Notes: generated from the letters alone by a model not told the origin. DNA of 64,000 bases from Ruegeria sp. 6PALISEP08 (GCF_001238295.1 NZ_LGXZ01000004.1:248001-312000); one strand, 5' to 3'. Counted from the stretch's first letter, positions 16,773-25,371 are shown. Numbers and translations are program-made.

Positions 16773-17456
16773 ATGGACGCTGCCACAATCACCACACCCG
16801 CCGTTCTCATCCTTCTCGGCCCTCCGGGCGCCGGGAAGGGTACACAGGCCCGTATGCTGGAAGAGAAGTTCGGGCTGATTCAGCTGAGCACCGGCGACCT
16901 GCTGCGCGAGGCTGTCGCGGCAGGGACAGAAGCAGGTCTTGCCGCCAAAGCCGTCATGGAAGCGGGCGACCTGGTTAGTGACGACATCGTCATCGCCATT
17001 CTGCGTGACCGCATGGCTCAGCCTGACTGTGCCAAAGGTGTCATTCTTGATGGCTTTCCCCGCACAACGGTCCAGGCCGAGGCGCTGGACGATCTTCTGG
17101 AGTCGAACAATCAGAAGATCAACGCCGCGATTAGCCTTGAAGTTGAAGACGCCGAAATGGTTGTCCGCATCTCGGGCCGCTACACCTGCGCCGGGTGTGG
17201 TGAAGGGTATCACGATACGTTCAAAAAGCCCGCCGAAGATGGCAAATGCGACAAGTGTGGCCACACCGAATTCAAGCGCCGCGCGGATGACAATGCCGAA
17301 ACCGTAGCATCGCGGCTGGCGGCCTATCACGCGCAGACCGCGCCGCTGATCACCTATTACGAAGGCCATGGCGTGCTGCAGCGCACCAACGCCATGGGCA
17401 AGATTGAAGACATCGCGCGCGATCTGGAGGAAATCGTCGGTCGCGCGATGAAGTAA
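16773..17456 (+). CDS. adk: Adenylate kinase with zinc-binding LID, coupled to acs
   Basis: A 227-residue enzyme interconverting AMP + ATP and 2 ADP. Features are the P-loop GPPGAGKGTQ (about residues 16-25), the AMP-site block LSTGDLLREAV, DGFPRT, and a LID domain with four cysteines in two CxxC pairs (TCAGCGEGY and GKCDKCGH) that would hold zinc. Start ATG 16773 lies seven bases after the acs stop with GAGG before it; the longer frame from 16752 overlaps acs. Because Acs makes AMP, an adenylate kinase here would return it to ADP and pull the reaction forward. It is likely a second copy beside a housekeeping adk elsewhere, which I cannot check. Confidence 0.88.
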   Translation: MDAATITTPAVLILLGPPGAGKGTQARMLEEKFGLIQLSTGDLLREAVAAGTEAGLAAKAVMEAGDLVSDDIVIAILRDRMAQPDCAKGVILDGFPRTTVQAEALDDLLESNNQKINAAISLEVEDAEMVVRISGRYTCAGCGEGYHDTFKKPAEDGKCDKCGHTEFKRRADDNAETVASRLAAYHAQTAPLITYYEGHGVLQRTNAMGKIEDIARDLEEIVGRAMK

Positions 17457-17635
17457 GGGGAGGATATAAGCCGTAAGGCTTTGATCCAAAAAAGAATTCT
17501 TCAATGAACCGCCGTGGCGGAACAGCGAAGTATTGCCGGGCGTCACGGGGCGTTTGGTACATTCGAGAAGCGGTCCGCGTCACTGGAGGAATTGGGCACG
17601 GGCCGCCCAACGAGGAAGCGAAGGAGGAACCCGCA

Positions 17636-17920
17636 ATGGCGGATCATTCAACAAACTCCGCGCAGACTGCCGAGTCCGATAAGGGCTATTGGCAGGCCAA
17701 CCTGCGCCTTATCTACATCAGCCTCGTCATCTGGGCGCTGGTGTCGTTTGGATTCGGCATTCTGCTGCGTCCGTTGCTGTCGGGTATCGCCGTCGGCGGA
17801 ACCGATCTGGGCTTTTGGTTCGCACAACAGGGATCGATCCTGGTCTTTTTGGTGCTGATCTTCAACTACGCCTGGCGCATGAACAAGCTGGACGCCGAAT
17901 TCGGCGTAGACGAAGAATAA
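17636..17920 (+). CDS. DUF4212 protein, small subunit of sodium:solute symporter
   Basis: A 94-residue protein with two membrane helices (about 29-50 and 62-81), matching the DUF4212 (symporter small subunit) family that accompanies VC_2705-type acetate/solute symporters. Typical block: GYWQANLRLIYISLVIWALVSFGFGILL. ATG 17636 is preceded by AAGGAGGAACCCGCA; the longer frame from 17504 lacks such a site. It is 15 bases upstream of the symporter gene. The 179-base leader after adk contains short hairpins and could hold a separate promoter. Confidence 0.9.
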   Translation: MADHSTNSAQTAESDKGYWQANLRLIYISLVIWALVSFGFGILLRPLLSGIAVGGTDLGFWFAQQGSILVFLVLIFNYAWRMNKLDAEFGVDEE

Positions 17921-17935
17921 GGGAGAGCGGGGATT

Positions 17936-19720
17936 ATGGATCAGTTTACCATCAACCTGCTGTTTGTTGGCGCGTCTTTCGCGTTATACATCGGCATCGC
18001 GATCTGGGCCCGAGCGGGTTCCACATCTGAATTCTACGCCGCCGGTCGCGGCATTCACCCGGTCACCAACGGCATGGCAACAGCGGCGGACTGGATGTCT
18101 GCGGCCTCGTTCATCTCGATGGCGGGCCTCATCGCCTTTACTGGCTATGACAACTCGACCTTCCTGATGGGTTGGACCGGTGGCTACGTGCTGCTGGCGC
18201 TGCTGCTTGCGCCCTACCTGCGCAAGTTCGGTAAATACACCGTGTCGGAATTCATCGGTGACCGCTTCTACAGCCAGACCGCACGTATCGTTGCGGTGAT
18301 CTGTCTGATTGTTGCCTCGGTAACCTACGTGATCGGTCAGATGACCGGTGTGGGCGTGGCCTTTGGCCGCTTCCTCGAGGTTTCGAACACATCCGGTCTG
18401 CTGATCGGTGCGGGCGTCGTGTTTGCCTACGCGGTGTTTGGCGGAATGAAGGGCGTGACCTATACTCAGGTCGCTCAGTACTGCGTGCTGATCACCGCCT
18501 ATACCATCCCGGCGATCTTCATCTCGCTGCAGCTGACCGGCACTCCCGTTCCGGCGCTGGGTCTGTTTGGTGACACCGCCAGCGGTGAGCCCCTGCTGAC
18601 CAAGCTGGACGCGATCGTGACCGAGCTGGGCTTCAACGAATACACAGCCCACCACTCGAACACGCTGAACATGGTGCTGTTCACCCTGTCGCTGATGATC
18701 GGTACTGCGGGCCTGCCCCACGTGATCATGCGCTTCTTCACCGTTCCCAAAGTATCTGACGCACGTTGGTCGGCTGGTTGGGCACTGGTCTTCATCGCGC
18801 TGCTGTATCTGACCGCTCCTGCGGTTGGTGCCATGGCGCGCCTGAACATCAGTGACATGATGTGGCCCAACGGTGGCATCGAAGGTGGCGCTGTTTCGGT
18901 CGAAGAGATCGACAACGATCCGCGTTACGACTGGATGGCCACGTGGCAGAAAACCGGCCTGCTGGACTGGGAAGACAAGAACGGCGACGGCAAGATCCAG
19001 TACTACAACGATAAGTCCGAAGCCATGACTGCTATCGCGGAAGAAAAAGGCTGGGTCGGTAACGAGTTGACCAAATTCAACCGTGACATCCTGGTTCTGG
19101 CCAACCCCGAGATTGCCAACCTTCCGGGTTGGGTGATCGGTCTGGTCGCTGCTGGTGGTCTTGCGGCTGCTCTGTCAACCGCTGCGGGCCTGTTGCTGGC
19201 GATCTCGTCGGCAGTGTCCCACGACCTTGTTAAAGGTGCGATCAACCCGCAAATCTCTGAAAAGGGTGAACTGCTGGCCGCTCGTATCGCAATGGCCGTT
19301 GCCATCGTTGTTGCAACCTACCTGGGTCTGAACCCACCGGGCTTTGCGGCGCAAACCGTGGCACTTGCCTTTGGTCTGGCGGCAGCCTCGATCTTCCCGG
19401 CGCTGATGATGGGGATCTTCTCGACCCGCATCAACAACACCGGTGCGGTTGCTGGTATGCTGGCTGGTCTGACGGTCACTCTGGTCTACATCTTCCTGCA
19501 CAAGGGCTGGCTGTTCATTCCGGGCACCAACTCGTTCACCGATGCTGACCCACTGCTGGGTCCGATCAAGTCGACCTCGTTCGGCGCAATCGGTGCGATG
19601 ATCAACTTTGGTGTGGCCTACGTTGTCGCGGGCATGACCAAAGAGACCCCGCAGGAGATCAAGGATCTGGTCGAAAGCGTACGCATTCCCCGTGGTGCGG
19701 GCGCAGCTCAGAATAAGTGA
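17936..19720 (+). CDS. Sodium:solute symporter, VC_2705/ActP-like (probable acetate permease)
   Basis: A 594-residue membrane protein of the SSS family, with about 13 helices and blocks AADWMSAASFISMAGLIAF, FGKYTVSEFIGDRFYS and LPHVIMRFFTVP, close to ActP-type short-chain-acid permeases. A loop between helices (about residues 321-366) is hydrophilic and carries DKNGDGKIQYYND at residues 347-359, an EF-hand-like loop with Asn in place of the usual last Glu. Downstream of acs, adk and the DUF4212 partner, acetate or a similar short acid is the likely substrate. A clear terminator follows the gene. Confidence 0.9.
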   Translation: MDQFTINLLFVGASFALYIGIAIWARAGSTSEFYAAGRGIHPVTNGMATAADWMSAASFISMAGLIAFTGYDNSTFLMGWTGGYVLLALLLAPYLRKFGKYTVSEFIGDRFYSQTARIVAVICLIVASVTYVIGQMTGVGVAFGRFLEVSNTSGLLIGAGVVFAYAVFGGMKGVTYTQVAQYCVLITAYTIPAIFISLQLTGTPVPALGLFGDTASGEPLLTKLDAIVTELGFNEYTAHHSNTLNMVLFTLSLMIGTAGLPHVIMRFFTVPKVSDARWSAGWALVFIALLYLTAPAVGAMARLNISDMMWPNGGIEGGAVSVEEIDNDPRYDWMATWQKTGLLDWEDKNGDGKIQYYNDKSEAMTAIAEEKGWVGNELTKFNRDILVLANPEIANLPGWVIGLVAAGGLAAALSTAAGLLLAISSAVSHDLVKGAINPQISEKGELLAARIAMAVAIVVATYLGLNPPGFAAQTVALAFGLAAASIFPALMMGIFSTRINNTGAVAGMLAGLTVTLVYIFLHKGWLFIPGTNSFTDADPLLGPIKSTSFGAIGAMINFGVAYVVAGMTKETPQEIKDLVESVRIPRGAGAAQNK

Positions 19721-19773
19721 GCTTGATGCGGTCGTTGGTTCTTGCCTTCGACCGCGTCTTTCGATCCACTGTT

Positions 19774-19806
19774 CCCGCCCGGCACACCACTGGGCGGGAT
19801 TTTTTC
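19774..19806 (+). terminator. Rho-independent terminator after the symporter gene
   Basis: Stem CCCGCCC (19774-19780) pairs with GGGCGGG (19792-19798) around an 11-base loop and is followed at once by ATTTTTT. It ends the acs-adk-symporter unit, or lets only part of transcription pass into the DUF294 gene, whose start is 23 bases further on. Confidence 0.85.
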
Positions 19807-19828
19807 ACCAGAACACCGGAGACAACAC

Positions 19829-21652
19829 ATGCCCCTGTCCCATGATGAAATTGCCCGGTTTCTGAAATCCGTTCACCCTTATGACGCGTTGCCTTCCGAC
19901 GCCCTCGATCAGATTGTCAAACAGATCGAAGTCTGGGAGGTCGAGGAAGATGCCTCGGTCTATGAGCTGGGCCATAAGTTGCCCGGGGTGTTCGTAATCT
20001 ATGAAGGACAGGTTGAGATTACTGATGAGAACGGTGCCATCGTCTCTCATCTGGGTCTGCGCAATTCCTTTGGCGAGAGGGGCCTGCTGAAAGACGGCAA
20101 GGCCGCCACAAAGGCCCGTGCGCACACACCTTCGGTCCTGATGGTTCTGCCGCCGGATCTGGTGCGGAGTTTGATCGATGACCACGATGTGGTGGCAAAG
20201 TTCTTTGACCGCACACGTGGCGACCGCAGCGGCCCGCAAAGCCTGGCTACCAGCTCGATCGACGTACTGATGGCGCATAATCCGGCCACCTGCCCCGCTG
20301 ACACGTCGGTTCAGGACGCCGCAAGGATCATGCGTGACAAACATATCTCGTCGCTCTGCATCACCGACGAAGATCGCTTGCAGGGCATTGCGACCCTGCG
20401 GGATATCTCGGGCAAATACGTTGCAGACGGCTTGCCCGCCACCACGCCGATCTCTGAGATCATGACCGCAAATCCTGTGACCCTGTCACCCAGCGACATC
20501 GGGTCGGATGTGCTGCATATCATGATGGAGCGTGGCATAGGCCATATCCCAATCTCCGAAGGCGGTCGTTTGGTCGGGATCGTCACCCAGACCGATCTGA
20601 CCCATTATCAGGCCGTGAACTCGGCCGAGCTGGTGCGTCGTATTGCGCTTGCCAACACAGCCGAAGAGATGGCGCGCGTCACCGAAGAGATCCCGCAGCT
20701 TCTTGTGCAGCTGGTTGCAGGCGGAAACCGGCATGAAATTGTTACCCGTCTGATCACCGATATCGCGGATACGGTCACACGCCGCCTTCTTGCCCTGGCT
20801 GAAGCTGAACTGGGCTCGCCCCCGGTTCCGTATCTGTGGTTGGCGTGCGGCTCGCAAGGGCGGCAGGAACAAACGGGCGTATCGGATCAGGACAATTGCC
20901 TGATGCTGGATGACAGCGTGACTGACGCAGACACGGCCTATTTCACCAAGTTGGCCAAATTCGTCTCGGATGGGCTCGACATTTGCGGATATTTCTACTG
21001 CCCCGGCGACATGATGGCGACCAATCCGCGCTGGTGTCAGCCGGTGCGCGTCTGGCGCGACTATTTCAAGGGCTGGATCGCCAAGCCAAACCCCGAGGCG
21101 CAGATGCTGGCTTCTGTCATGTTCGACTTGCGCCCCATCGGTGGCGCGTTTGAGTTGTTTGCCGACCTGCAAGCCGACACTCTGGCGGCGGCTAGAGCAA
21201 ATTCGATCTTCGTGGCGCACATGATTTCCAACTCGTTGAAACACACGCCCCCGCTGGGGCTGCTGCGCGGGTTCGCCACGATCCGCTCGGGTGAACATCG
21301 CAACACGCTGGACCTGAAACACAACGGTGTTGTGCCTGTTGTCGATCTGGCGCGCATCTACGCATTGCAGGGCGAATTGACCGAGGCCAACACCCGCGCC
21401 CGCCTGAAAGCAGCCGAGGCCAGCGGTGTCCTCAGCCCGTCCGGCGCCCGGGATCTGCTGGACGCTTACGACCTGATCGCCGAAACCCGGCTGGAACATC
21501 AGGTTCGGCTGGTCAAATCCGGCGAAAAACCAGACAACTACCTGCCGCCGTCCGAACTCTCGGACTTTGAGCGAAGTCATCTGCGCGATGCGTTTGTTGT
21601 GGTAAAAACGATGCAGTCGGCGGTTGGCCACGGCAAGGGTATGCTGGGCTAA
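19829..21652 (+). CDS. cNMP-binding / CBS / DUF294 putative nucleotidyltransferase
   Basis: A 607-residue cytoplasmic protein with four modules: an N-terminal cyclic-nucleotide-binding-like domain (about 10-125), two CBS repeats (about 145-265), a DUF294 nucleotidyltransferase core with GSQGRQEQTGVSDQDNCLML (about 345-365; the G-S and D-x-D pattern of polymerase-beta-type transferases) and a helical DUF294 C-terminal domain. ATG 19829 has GGAG seven bases upstream. The architecture resembles PII-uridylyltransferase-type regulatory enzymes sensing nucleotides. Its place behind the acetate symporter and ahead of a DnaQ-like protein is a combination I recall in other proteobacteria, but the target is unknown. 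Confidence 0.87.
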   Translation: MPLSHDEIARFLKSVHPYDALPSDALDQIVKQIEVWEVEEDASVYELGHKLPGVFVIYEGQVEITDENGAIVSHLGLRNSFGERGLLKDGKAATKARAHTPSVLMVLPPDLVRSLIDDHDVVAKFFDRTRGDRSGPQSLATSSIDVLMAHNPATCPADTSVQDAARIMRDKHISSLCITDEDRLQGIATLRDISGKYVADGLPATTPISEIMTANPVTLSPSDIGSDVLHIMMERGIGHIPISEGGRLVGIVTQTDLTHYQAVNSAELVRRIALANTAEEMARVTEEIPQLLVQLVAGGNRHEIVTRLITDIADTVTRRLLALAEAELGSPPVPYLWLACGSQGRQEQTGVSDQDNCLMLDDSVTDADTAYFTKLAKFVSDGLDICGYFYCPGDMMATNPRWCQPVRVWRDYFKGWIAKPNPEAQMLASVMFDLRPIGGAFELFADLQADTLAAARANSIFVAHMISNSLKHTPPLGLLRGFATIRSGEHRNTLDLKHNGVVPVVDLARIYALQGELTEANTRARLKAAEASGVLSPSGARDLLDAYDLIAETRLEHQVRLVKSGEKPDNYLPPSELSDFERSHLRDAFVVVKTMQSAVGHGKGMLG

Positions 21653-21677
21653 ATGCCCCCAAGAACGGAGAGACCAC

Positions 21678-22196
21678 ATGTTTCTGGAATTGATCGGCAC
21701 TATCTTTGCGGGCTTTGCGTTTGCGGGCGTCGTGCTTGTGCTGAACAAGCTGACCGGTGGGCGCCTGCCAAAATGGACCACTCCGGTTGCGGCAGGTCTG
21801 GGCATGATCGGCATGACCATCGCCAGCGAGTACTCTTGGTATGACCGCACAGTAGGTACTCTTCCGGAAAGTATGGAAATTGTTCAAGAAGTTAAAAACA
21901 AGTCCTACTACCGACCCTGGACATATGCTGTGCCCTTTGTCGACCGTTTCTCGGCCATCGACACACAATCGGTCAGAACCAATGATCAGGTTCCCGATCA
22001 ACGGCTGGTCGATCTGTATCTGTTTGGGCGTTGGGCACCTGTCACGCATTTGCCGGTGGCCGTCAACTGTGCGGAAAACAGTCGCGCCAACCTTGTAGAC
22101 GGAGCCGAATTTGCCGACGACGGTCGCCTGATCAACGCAAGCTGGTACCGCGCTGAGGGCAAAGACTCCATCATCGAGACCACCTGCGGGGTCTGA
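21678..22196 (+). CDS. Conserved hypothetical membrane protein of the acetate cluster
   Basis: A 172-residue protein with two N-terminal helices (about 2-23 and 34-51; the second includes PVAAGLGMIGMTIASEYSWY) and a polar C-terminal part of about 115 residues. The latter has two cysteines (VNCAENSR and TTCGV) and would be exported or cytoplasmic depending on topology. ATG 21678 is preceded by GGAGAGACCAC. It sits between the DUF294 gene and the exonuclease gene with two bases before the latter, so the three are one unit. I do not recognise a family or function. Confidence 0.75.
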   Translation: MFLELIGTIFAGFAFAGVVLVLNKLTGGRLPKWTTPVAAGLGMIGMTIASEYSWYDRTVGTLPESMEIVQEVKNKSYYRPWTYAVPFVDRFSAIDTQSVRTNDQVPDQRLVDLYLFGRWAPVTHLPVAVNCAENSRANLVDGAEFADDGRLINASWYRAEGKDSIIETTCGV

Positions 22197-22198
22197 TC

Positions 22199-23611
22199 AT
22201 GCTCACTGGATTAAGTCTGAGACTCAGGATTTTTCTGTTCTTCTGCCTGCTGGCATTGGGGGGAGTTGCGATCAGCGCAATCGCCCTTTGGATCACCTAT
22301 GCCCGCGCGGAGAACCCCGAACTTCTGGACGCTTTCATTTTTGCCGAAATCCTGATCGGGTTTGGCTTGCTAGCCCTGATCGCGGGTGTCTGGCTTCTGT
22401 TTGACGACAATGTTGCAAAACCGATCGAGCGCCTCTCGGCCCAATTGCGCGCGCGTGCGCATGCCGGGGTCAGCACGGATCTGGACATGCAAGCCGCGCG
22501 CTATCTGGGGGATCTCGCCCCGGCCGCGGCTGGGCTGGCGGAACAAGTGGCTTCAAACGCGATGCGAACTGCCGAGGCCGTAGCTACGGAAACCGCTCAT
22601 CTCGCGGCCGAAAAACAGCGTCTCACCGCGCTGTTGACGGAAATCCCGGTCGCCATGCTGCTGGCCAGCCCCAAGCATCAGATCGTGCTGTACGACGGGC
22701 AAGCAGCCGAGGTTTTGGCCCAGATCGCGCACCCCCGCCTGAATGCCTCGCTTTTTGAGTATATAGAGGCAACCGGCCTGACCGACGCCTACGCAAAACT
22801 GAGTAAAACCGGCAAGGACGTCTATTGCACCCTGTCCAGTATCGACGGCAAGCAGACCTATTCCGCCCGAATGAAACCGCTGGGGGGGGCGCCAGGATAC
22901 ATGCTGGTCTTTGATGACAGCGCTGCGCAGATTTCCCCTGATGAGGCACGCCCGCTGGTTTACGATTTTGAGTTGCTCGACACGCCGGGCGATGACGCGT
23001 TCGAGAACCGCACCCTGTCTGATCTGTGTTTCGTGGTCTTCGATACCGAAACAACCGGGCTGCTGCCGCACAAGGATGAAATCGTTCAGATCGGCGCGGT
23101 GCGCGTCCTCAACGGCAGGATCGTACAGGGCGAACATCTGGACATGCTGGTGGATCCGGGCATTCCAATTCCCCCAGCCTCAACCAGGGTGCACAAGGTC
23201 AGCGACCATATGGTTCAGGGCGCGCCGGATATCACCCAGGCCGGGCGCGTGTTTCACCAATTTGCACGCGATGCGGTGATGGTGGCGCATAACGCGCCCT
23301 TCGACATGGCGTTCCTGCGCCGTCACGGGCCGAGGATGGAGGTCGAATGGGACCATCCGATCCTGGACACGGTTCTTCTGTCTGCCGTCCTGTTCGGGGC
23401 CAGCGACACGCATACGCTGGACGCCCTTTGCGAAAGGTTGGACATCACCATCCCCGAGGCGCTGCGCCACACTGCACTTGGCGATGCTGTTGCCACGGCT
23501 GAAGCGTTGGTCAAAATGCTGCCGATCCTGCAGGCGCGTGGCTTTACCACATTTGGTGAGGTCATAATGGAAACCCGAAAACACGGACGTTTGCTGGAAG
23601 ACCTGAACTGA
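22199..23611 (+). CDS. Membrane-anchored DnaQ-like 3'-5' exonuclease with HAMP/PAS-like N-terminus
   Basis: A 470-residue chimera. Two helices (about 9-32 and 44-66) bracket a very short loop, then a HAMP-like segment (LFDDNVAKPIERLSAQLRARAHAG), a coiled coil, a PAS-like region (about 140-245, LLTEIPVAMLLASPKHQIVLYDG), and a C-terminal DEDDh exonuclease (about 278-455). The exonuclease has FDTETTGLLPHKDEIVQIGAV, AHNAPFDMAFL and HTALGDAVATAEAL, which supply the acidic residues and the catalytic histidine. The front half looks like a sensor kinase lacking its kinase, with a nuclease in its place. ATG 22199 follows the upstream stop by two bases. Substrate and signal unknown. Confidence 0.85.
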   Translation: MLTGLSLRLRIFLFFCLLALGGVAISAIALWITYARAENPELLDAFIFAEILIGFGLLALIAGVWLLFDDNVAKPIERLSAQLRARAHAGVSTDLDMQAARYLGDLAPAAAGLAEQVASNAMRTAEAVATETAHLAAEKQRLTALLTEIPVAMLLASPKHQIVLYDGQAAEVLAQIAHPRLNASLFEYIEATGLTDAYAKLSKTGKDVYCTLSSIDGKQTYSARMKPLGGAPGYMLVFDDSAAQISPDEARPLVYDFELLDTPGDDAFENRTLSDLCFVVFDTETTGLLPHKDEIVQIGAVRVLNGRIVQGEHLDMLVDPGIPIPPASTRVHKVSDHMVQGAPDITQAGRVFHQFARDAVMVAHNAPFDMAFLRRHGPRMEVEWDHPILDTVLLSAVLFGASDTHTLDALCERLDITIPEALRHTALGDAVATAEALVKMLPILQARGFTTFGEVIMETRKHGRLLEDLN

Positions 23612-23699
23612 CGGTTTAAATTGCAGGCAACAGTCAGCTTTTCGTGGACAATCCGGGCCGCGCGTGGCACCAGATGCGCGGCCAAGGAAGACGCGCGCA

Positions 23700-24200
23700 A
23701 TGACCGAAAAGACCTTTACCCCTACGCCGGATCAAAGCCCCGCCTTTCGCGAGGCGCTGGGGTGCTTTGGCACTGGCGTCACCGTGATCACCACACAAAC
23801 CGAAGGTGGACCGCGCGCGATCACTGTGAATTCCTTTGCCTCGGTCTCATTGGACCCGCCGCTGGTGTTGTGGTGTCTGGCCAAGGAATCGTACCGTTTC
23901 GATGCCTTCAGCAGCTGTGAACATTATTCGATTCATGTGATGGCACAGGATCAACAGGATCAGGCGCTGCGGTTTGCGCGTGACGGTGCAGATTTCTCAC
24001 ATGCAGATTGGACTGAGGATAAGACCGGTCGCCCGCAATTGACCCAATGTCTGGCGCGGTTTGATTGCCGCCTGCATGCGCGGCACGACGCCGGGGATCA
24101 TCTGATTATTGTCGGTCAGGTGGATCAGGTAATGTACCGCACCGGCAAGGGTTTGATCTTCAAGCGCGGTCAGTTCGGCGGGTTTGTCGACCTGATCTAA
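23700..24200 (+). CDS. Flavin reductase family protein
   Basis: A 166-residue FMN-binding split-barrel protein (flavin_reduct domain) with GCFGTGVTVITT, ITVNSFASVSLDPPLVLWCLAKES and the C-terminal LIFKRGQFGGFVDL, typical of NAD(P)H:flavin oxidoreductases that feed reduced flavin to two-component monooxygenases. ATG 23700 is preceded by AAGGAAG; the upstream frame from 23664 has no Shine-Dalgarno. No partner oxygenase lies beside it. Its stop codon overlaps by two bases the stop of the gene on the opposite strand. Confidence 0.88.
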   Translation: MTEKTFTPTPDQSPAFREALGCFGTGVTVITTQTEGGPRAITVNSFASVSLDPPLVLWCLAKESYRFDAFSSCEHYSIHVMAQDQQDQALRFARDGADFSHADWTEDKTGRPQLTQCLARFDCRLHARHDAGDHLIIVGQVDQVMYRTGKGLIFKRGQFGGFVDLI

Positions 24201-24676
24201 TCGTCCAGCGACCCATGCACGGCAAGCGCCTCAAGCTGGGCGTCCTGCGGCGTGATGACTCGATAGCTTTCGTGCACACCTGCCTCGCTCAACTCACGGG
24301 CTACGGTGAGCAAAGTGTTGGCGGCATGGTCTTCGCACAGGTCAGACATGTGATCGATTTCGGATTGTGCGACGCCCATTGCGGCCTCGACCGATGGCGC
24401 GCCGTAGAATTGTACAAAATGTTCGGCCAGATTGCGCGTTATCTGATCCTTCTCTGCAGGCTCGATCTGTGTCACGGCGACAAATGTGACGCGGCCAAAG
24501 GTCTCCAGACCCAACCAGCCATTTGCAAATGCCTGCCGCGCCTTACCCTCAAGATCGGCATCGCTCCAGTTCGAAAACTCGAACCCGCCGGACACACACC
24601 ATTCTCCGGTACGGGCCGGGGAATGAAACACGTTCATATCGCTTTCGTCGAAATGGATTGCGCGGGCCAGTTTCAT
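24197..24676 (-). CDS. DUF6505-like conserved protein
   Basis: A 159-residue cytoplasmic protein beginning MKLARAIHFDESDMNVFH with the stretches TGEWCVSGGFEFSNW and LAEHFVQFYGAPS. From memory it fits DUF6505, a family seen next to the ligase-like gene found here. Its start overlaps the stop of the upstream gene by four bases (ATGA type), so it is translationally coupled in an mrp - ligase-like - DUF6505 operon. No catalytic motif is evident. The neighbouring genes suggest a part in maturation of formate dehydrogenase or its electron carriers, as inference only. Confidence 0.65.
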   Translation of the reverse strand: MKLARAIHFDESDMNVFHSPARTGEWCVSGGFEFSNWSDADLEGKARQAFANGWLGLETFGRVTFVAVTQIEPAEKDQITRNLAEHFVQFYGAPSVEAAMGVAQSEIDHMSDLCEDHAANTLLTVARELSEAGVHESYRVITPQDAQLEALAVHGSLDD

Positions 24677-25371
24677 CGTCCGTTCTCCAACACTTCGGTC
24701 AGGGGGCGCAAGCGCGTGTCTGCACCGTCGCGGATCAGCATCCCGAACCGCTCATCCGTTCCAAGGAACACACCGCCGTCCGTTAGCGGATCACCAACAC
24801 CGCGCAAAAGCGCCATCCAGTCGGTATGCAACGGCGCGTTGCCTTCCTCTTGCCATCGATTGAGCCAGGTCAACATGTGACGAGACCAGCTTTCGACCAG
24901 TTGCGTCGCGGAAACCTCTGCGCACCCTTCGTCATAGAGCGCGGTAACGTCCGGGTTCGCACCCGGCGCTTCGCTGGTTTGCAACAGCGCCAGTTCCCAA
25001 CCAACAATCAGCCAATCCGGCTCGTCTTCGGCTGAGGTGTCCGAGGCGGCGACCCGAAACTTCCCACATTTTGCGCCGTTCACGCAGATCAATCCGTCCC
25101 AGCCGAGATGCACGGCAACCTCGGGCGGAGCCAGAGCGCCCAGCGCATTCTGAAACCCCACAGCGCAAAGGGGCAGCATCGCCATGGCGTCCCGCAACGG
25201 CACCTCGGGCGCAAAGACGATGGCAACGCGCAGGCGGTCGGCCTGAATGTTGTAGACGACCGTTCCCGCGTCACAACCCAGTGCCGCCATAGCCTGCGCG
25301 CGGTCGAACGGGTCTTCCCCACCCTGAACAGAGTGGCCCGTCAGCAAAGGGGGAAAGACCGGCTGGCTCAT
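24673..25371 (-). CDS. Biotin/lipoate-protein-ligase-like protein (DUF4444 C-terminus)
   Basis: A 232-residue protein with a biotin/lipoate A/B ligase-like fold in its first two thirds (RLRVAIVFAPEVPLRDAMAMLPLCAVGFQNALGALAPPEVAVHLGWDGLICVNGAKCGKFRV) and a C-terminal segment typical of DUF4444. The usual BirA GRGR motif is absent, and the block GLICVNGAKCGK stands where ligases have the lysine-bearing GKKVAG. Activity on biotin, lipoate or another cofactor is therefore uncertain. It overlaps its neighbours by four bases on each side. Confidence 0.7.
   Translation of the reverse strand: MSQPVFPPLLTGHSVQGGEDPFDRAQAMAALGCDAGTVVYNIQADRLRVAIVFAPEVPLRDAMAMLPLCAVGFQNALGALAPPEVAVHLGWDGLICVNGAKCGKFRVAASDTSAEDEPDWLIVGWELALLQTSEAPGANPDVTALYDEGCAEVSATQLVESWSRHMLTWLNRWQEEGNAPLHTDWMALLRGVGDPLTDGGVFLGTDERFGMLIRDGADTRLRPLTEVLENGR

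Noticed and set aside
14906-16810. 634-codon open frame antisense to acs
   Set aside because: It mirrors a highly conserved enzyme gene in a GC-rich genome, where the antisense frame lacks stops by codon bias. It has no Shine-Dalgarno and no recognisable domain.
17461-17635. Short hairpins between adk and the DUF4212 gene as a riboswitch
   Set aside because: Several small stems exist but they do not form a recognisable conserved aptamer, and a plain leader or promoter explains the gap.
20486-21850. 454-codon antisense frame over the DUF294 gene
   Set aside because: Shadow of a well-supported gene with clear domains; composition is unlike a protein (rich in Arg, Gln, His).
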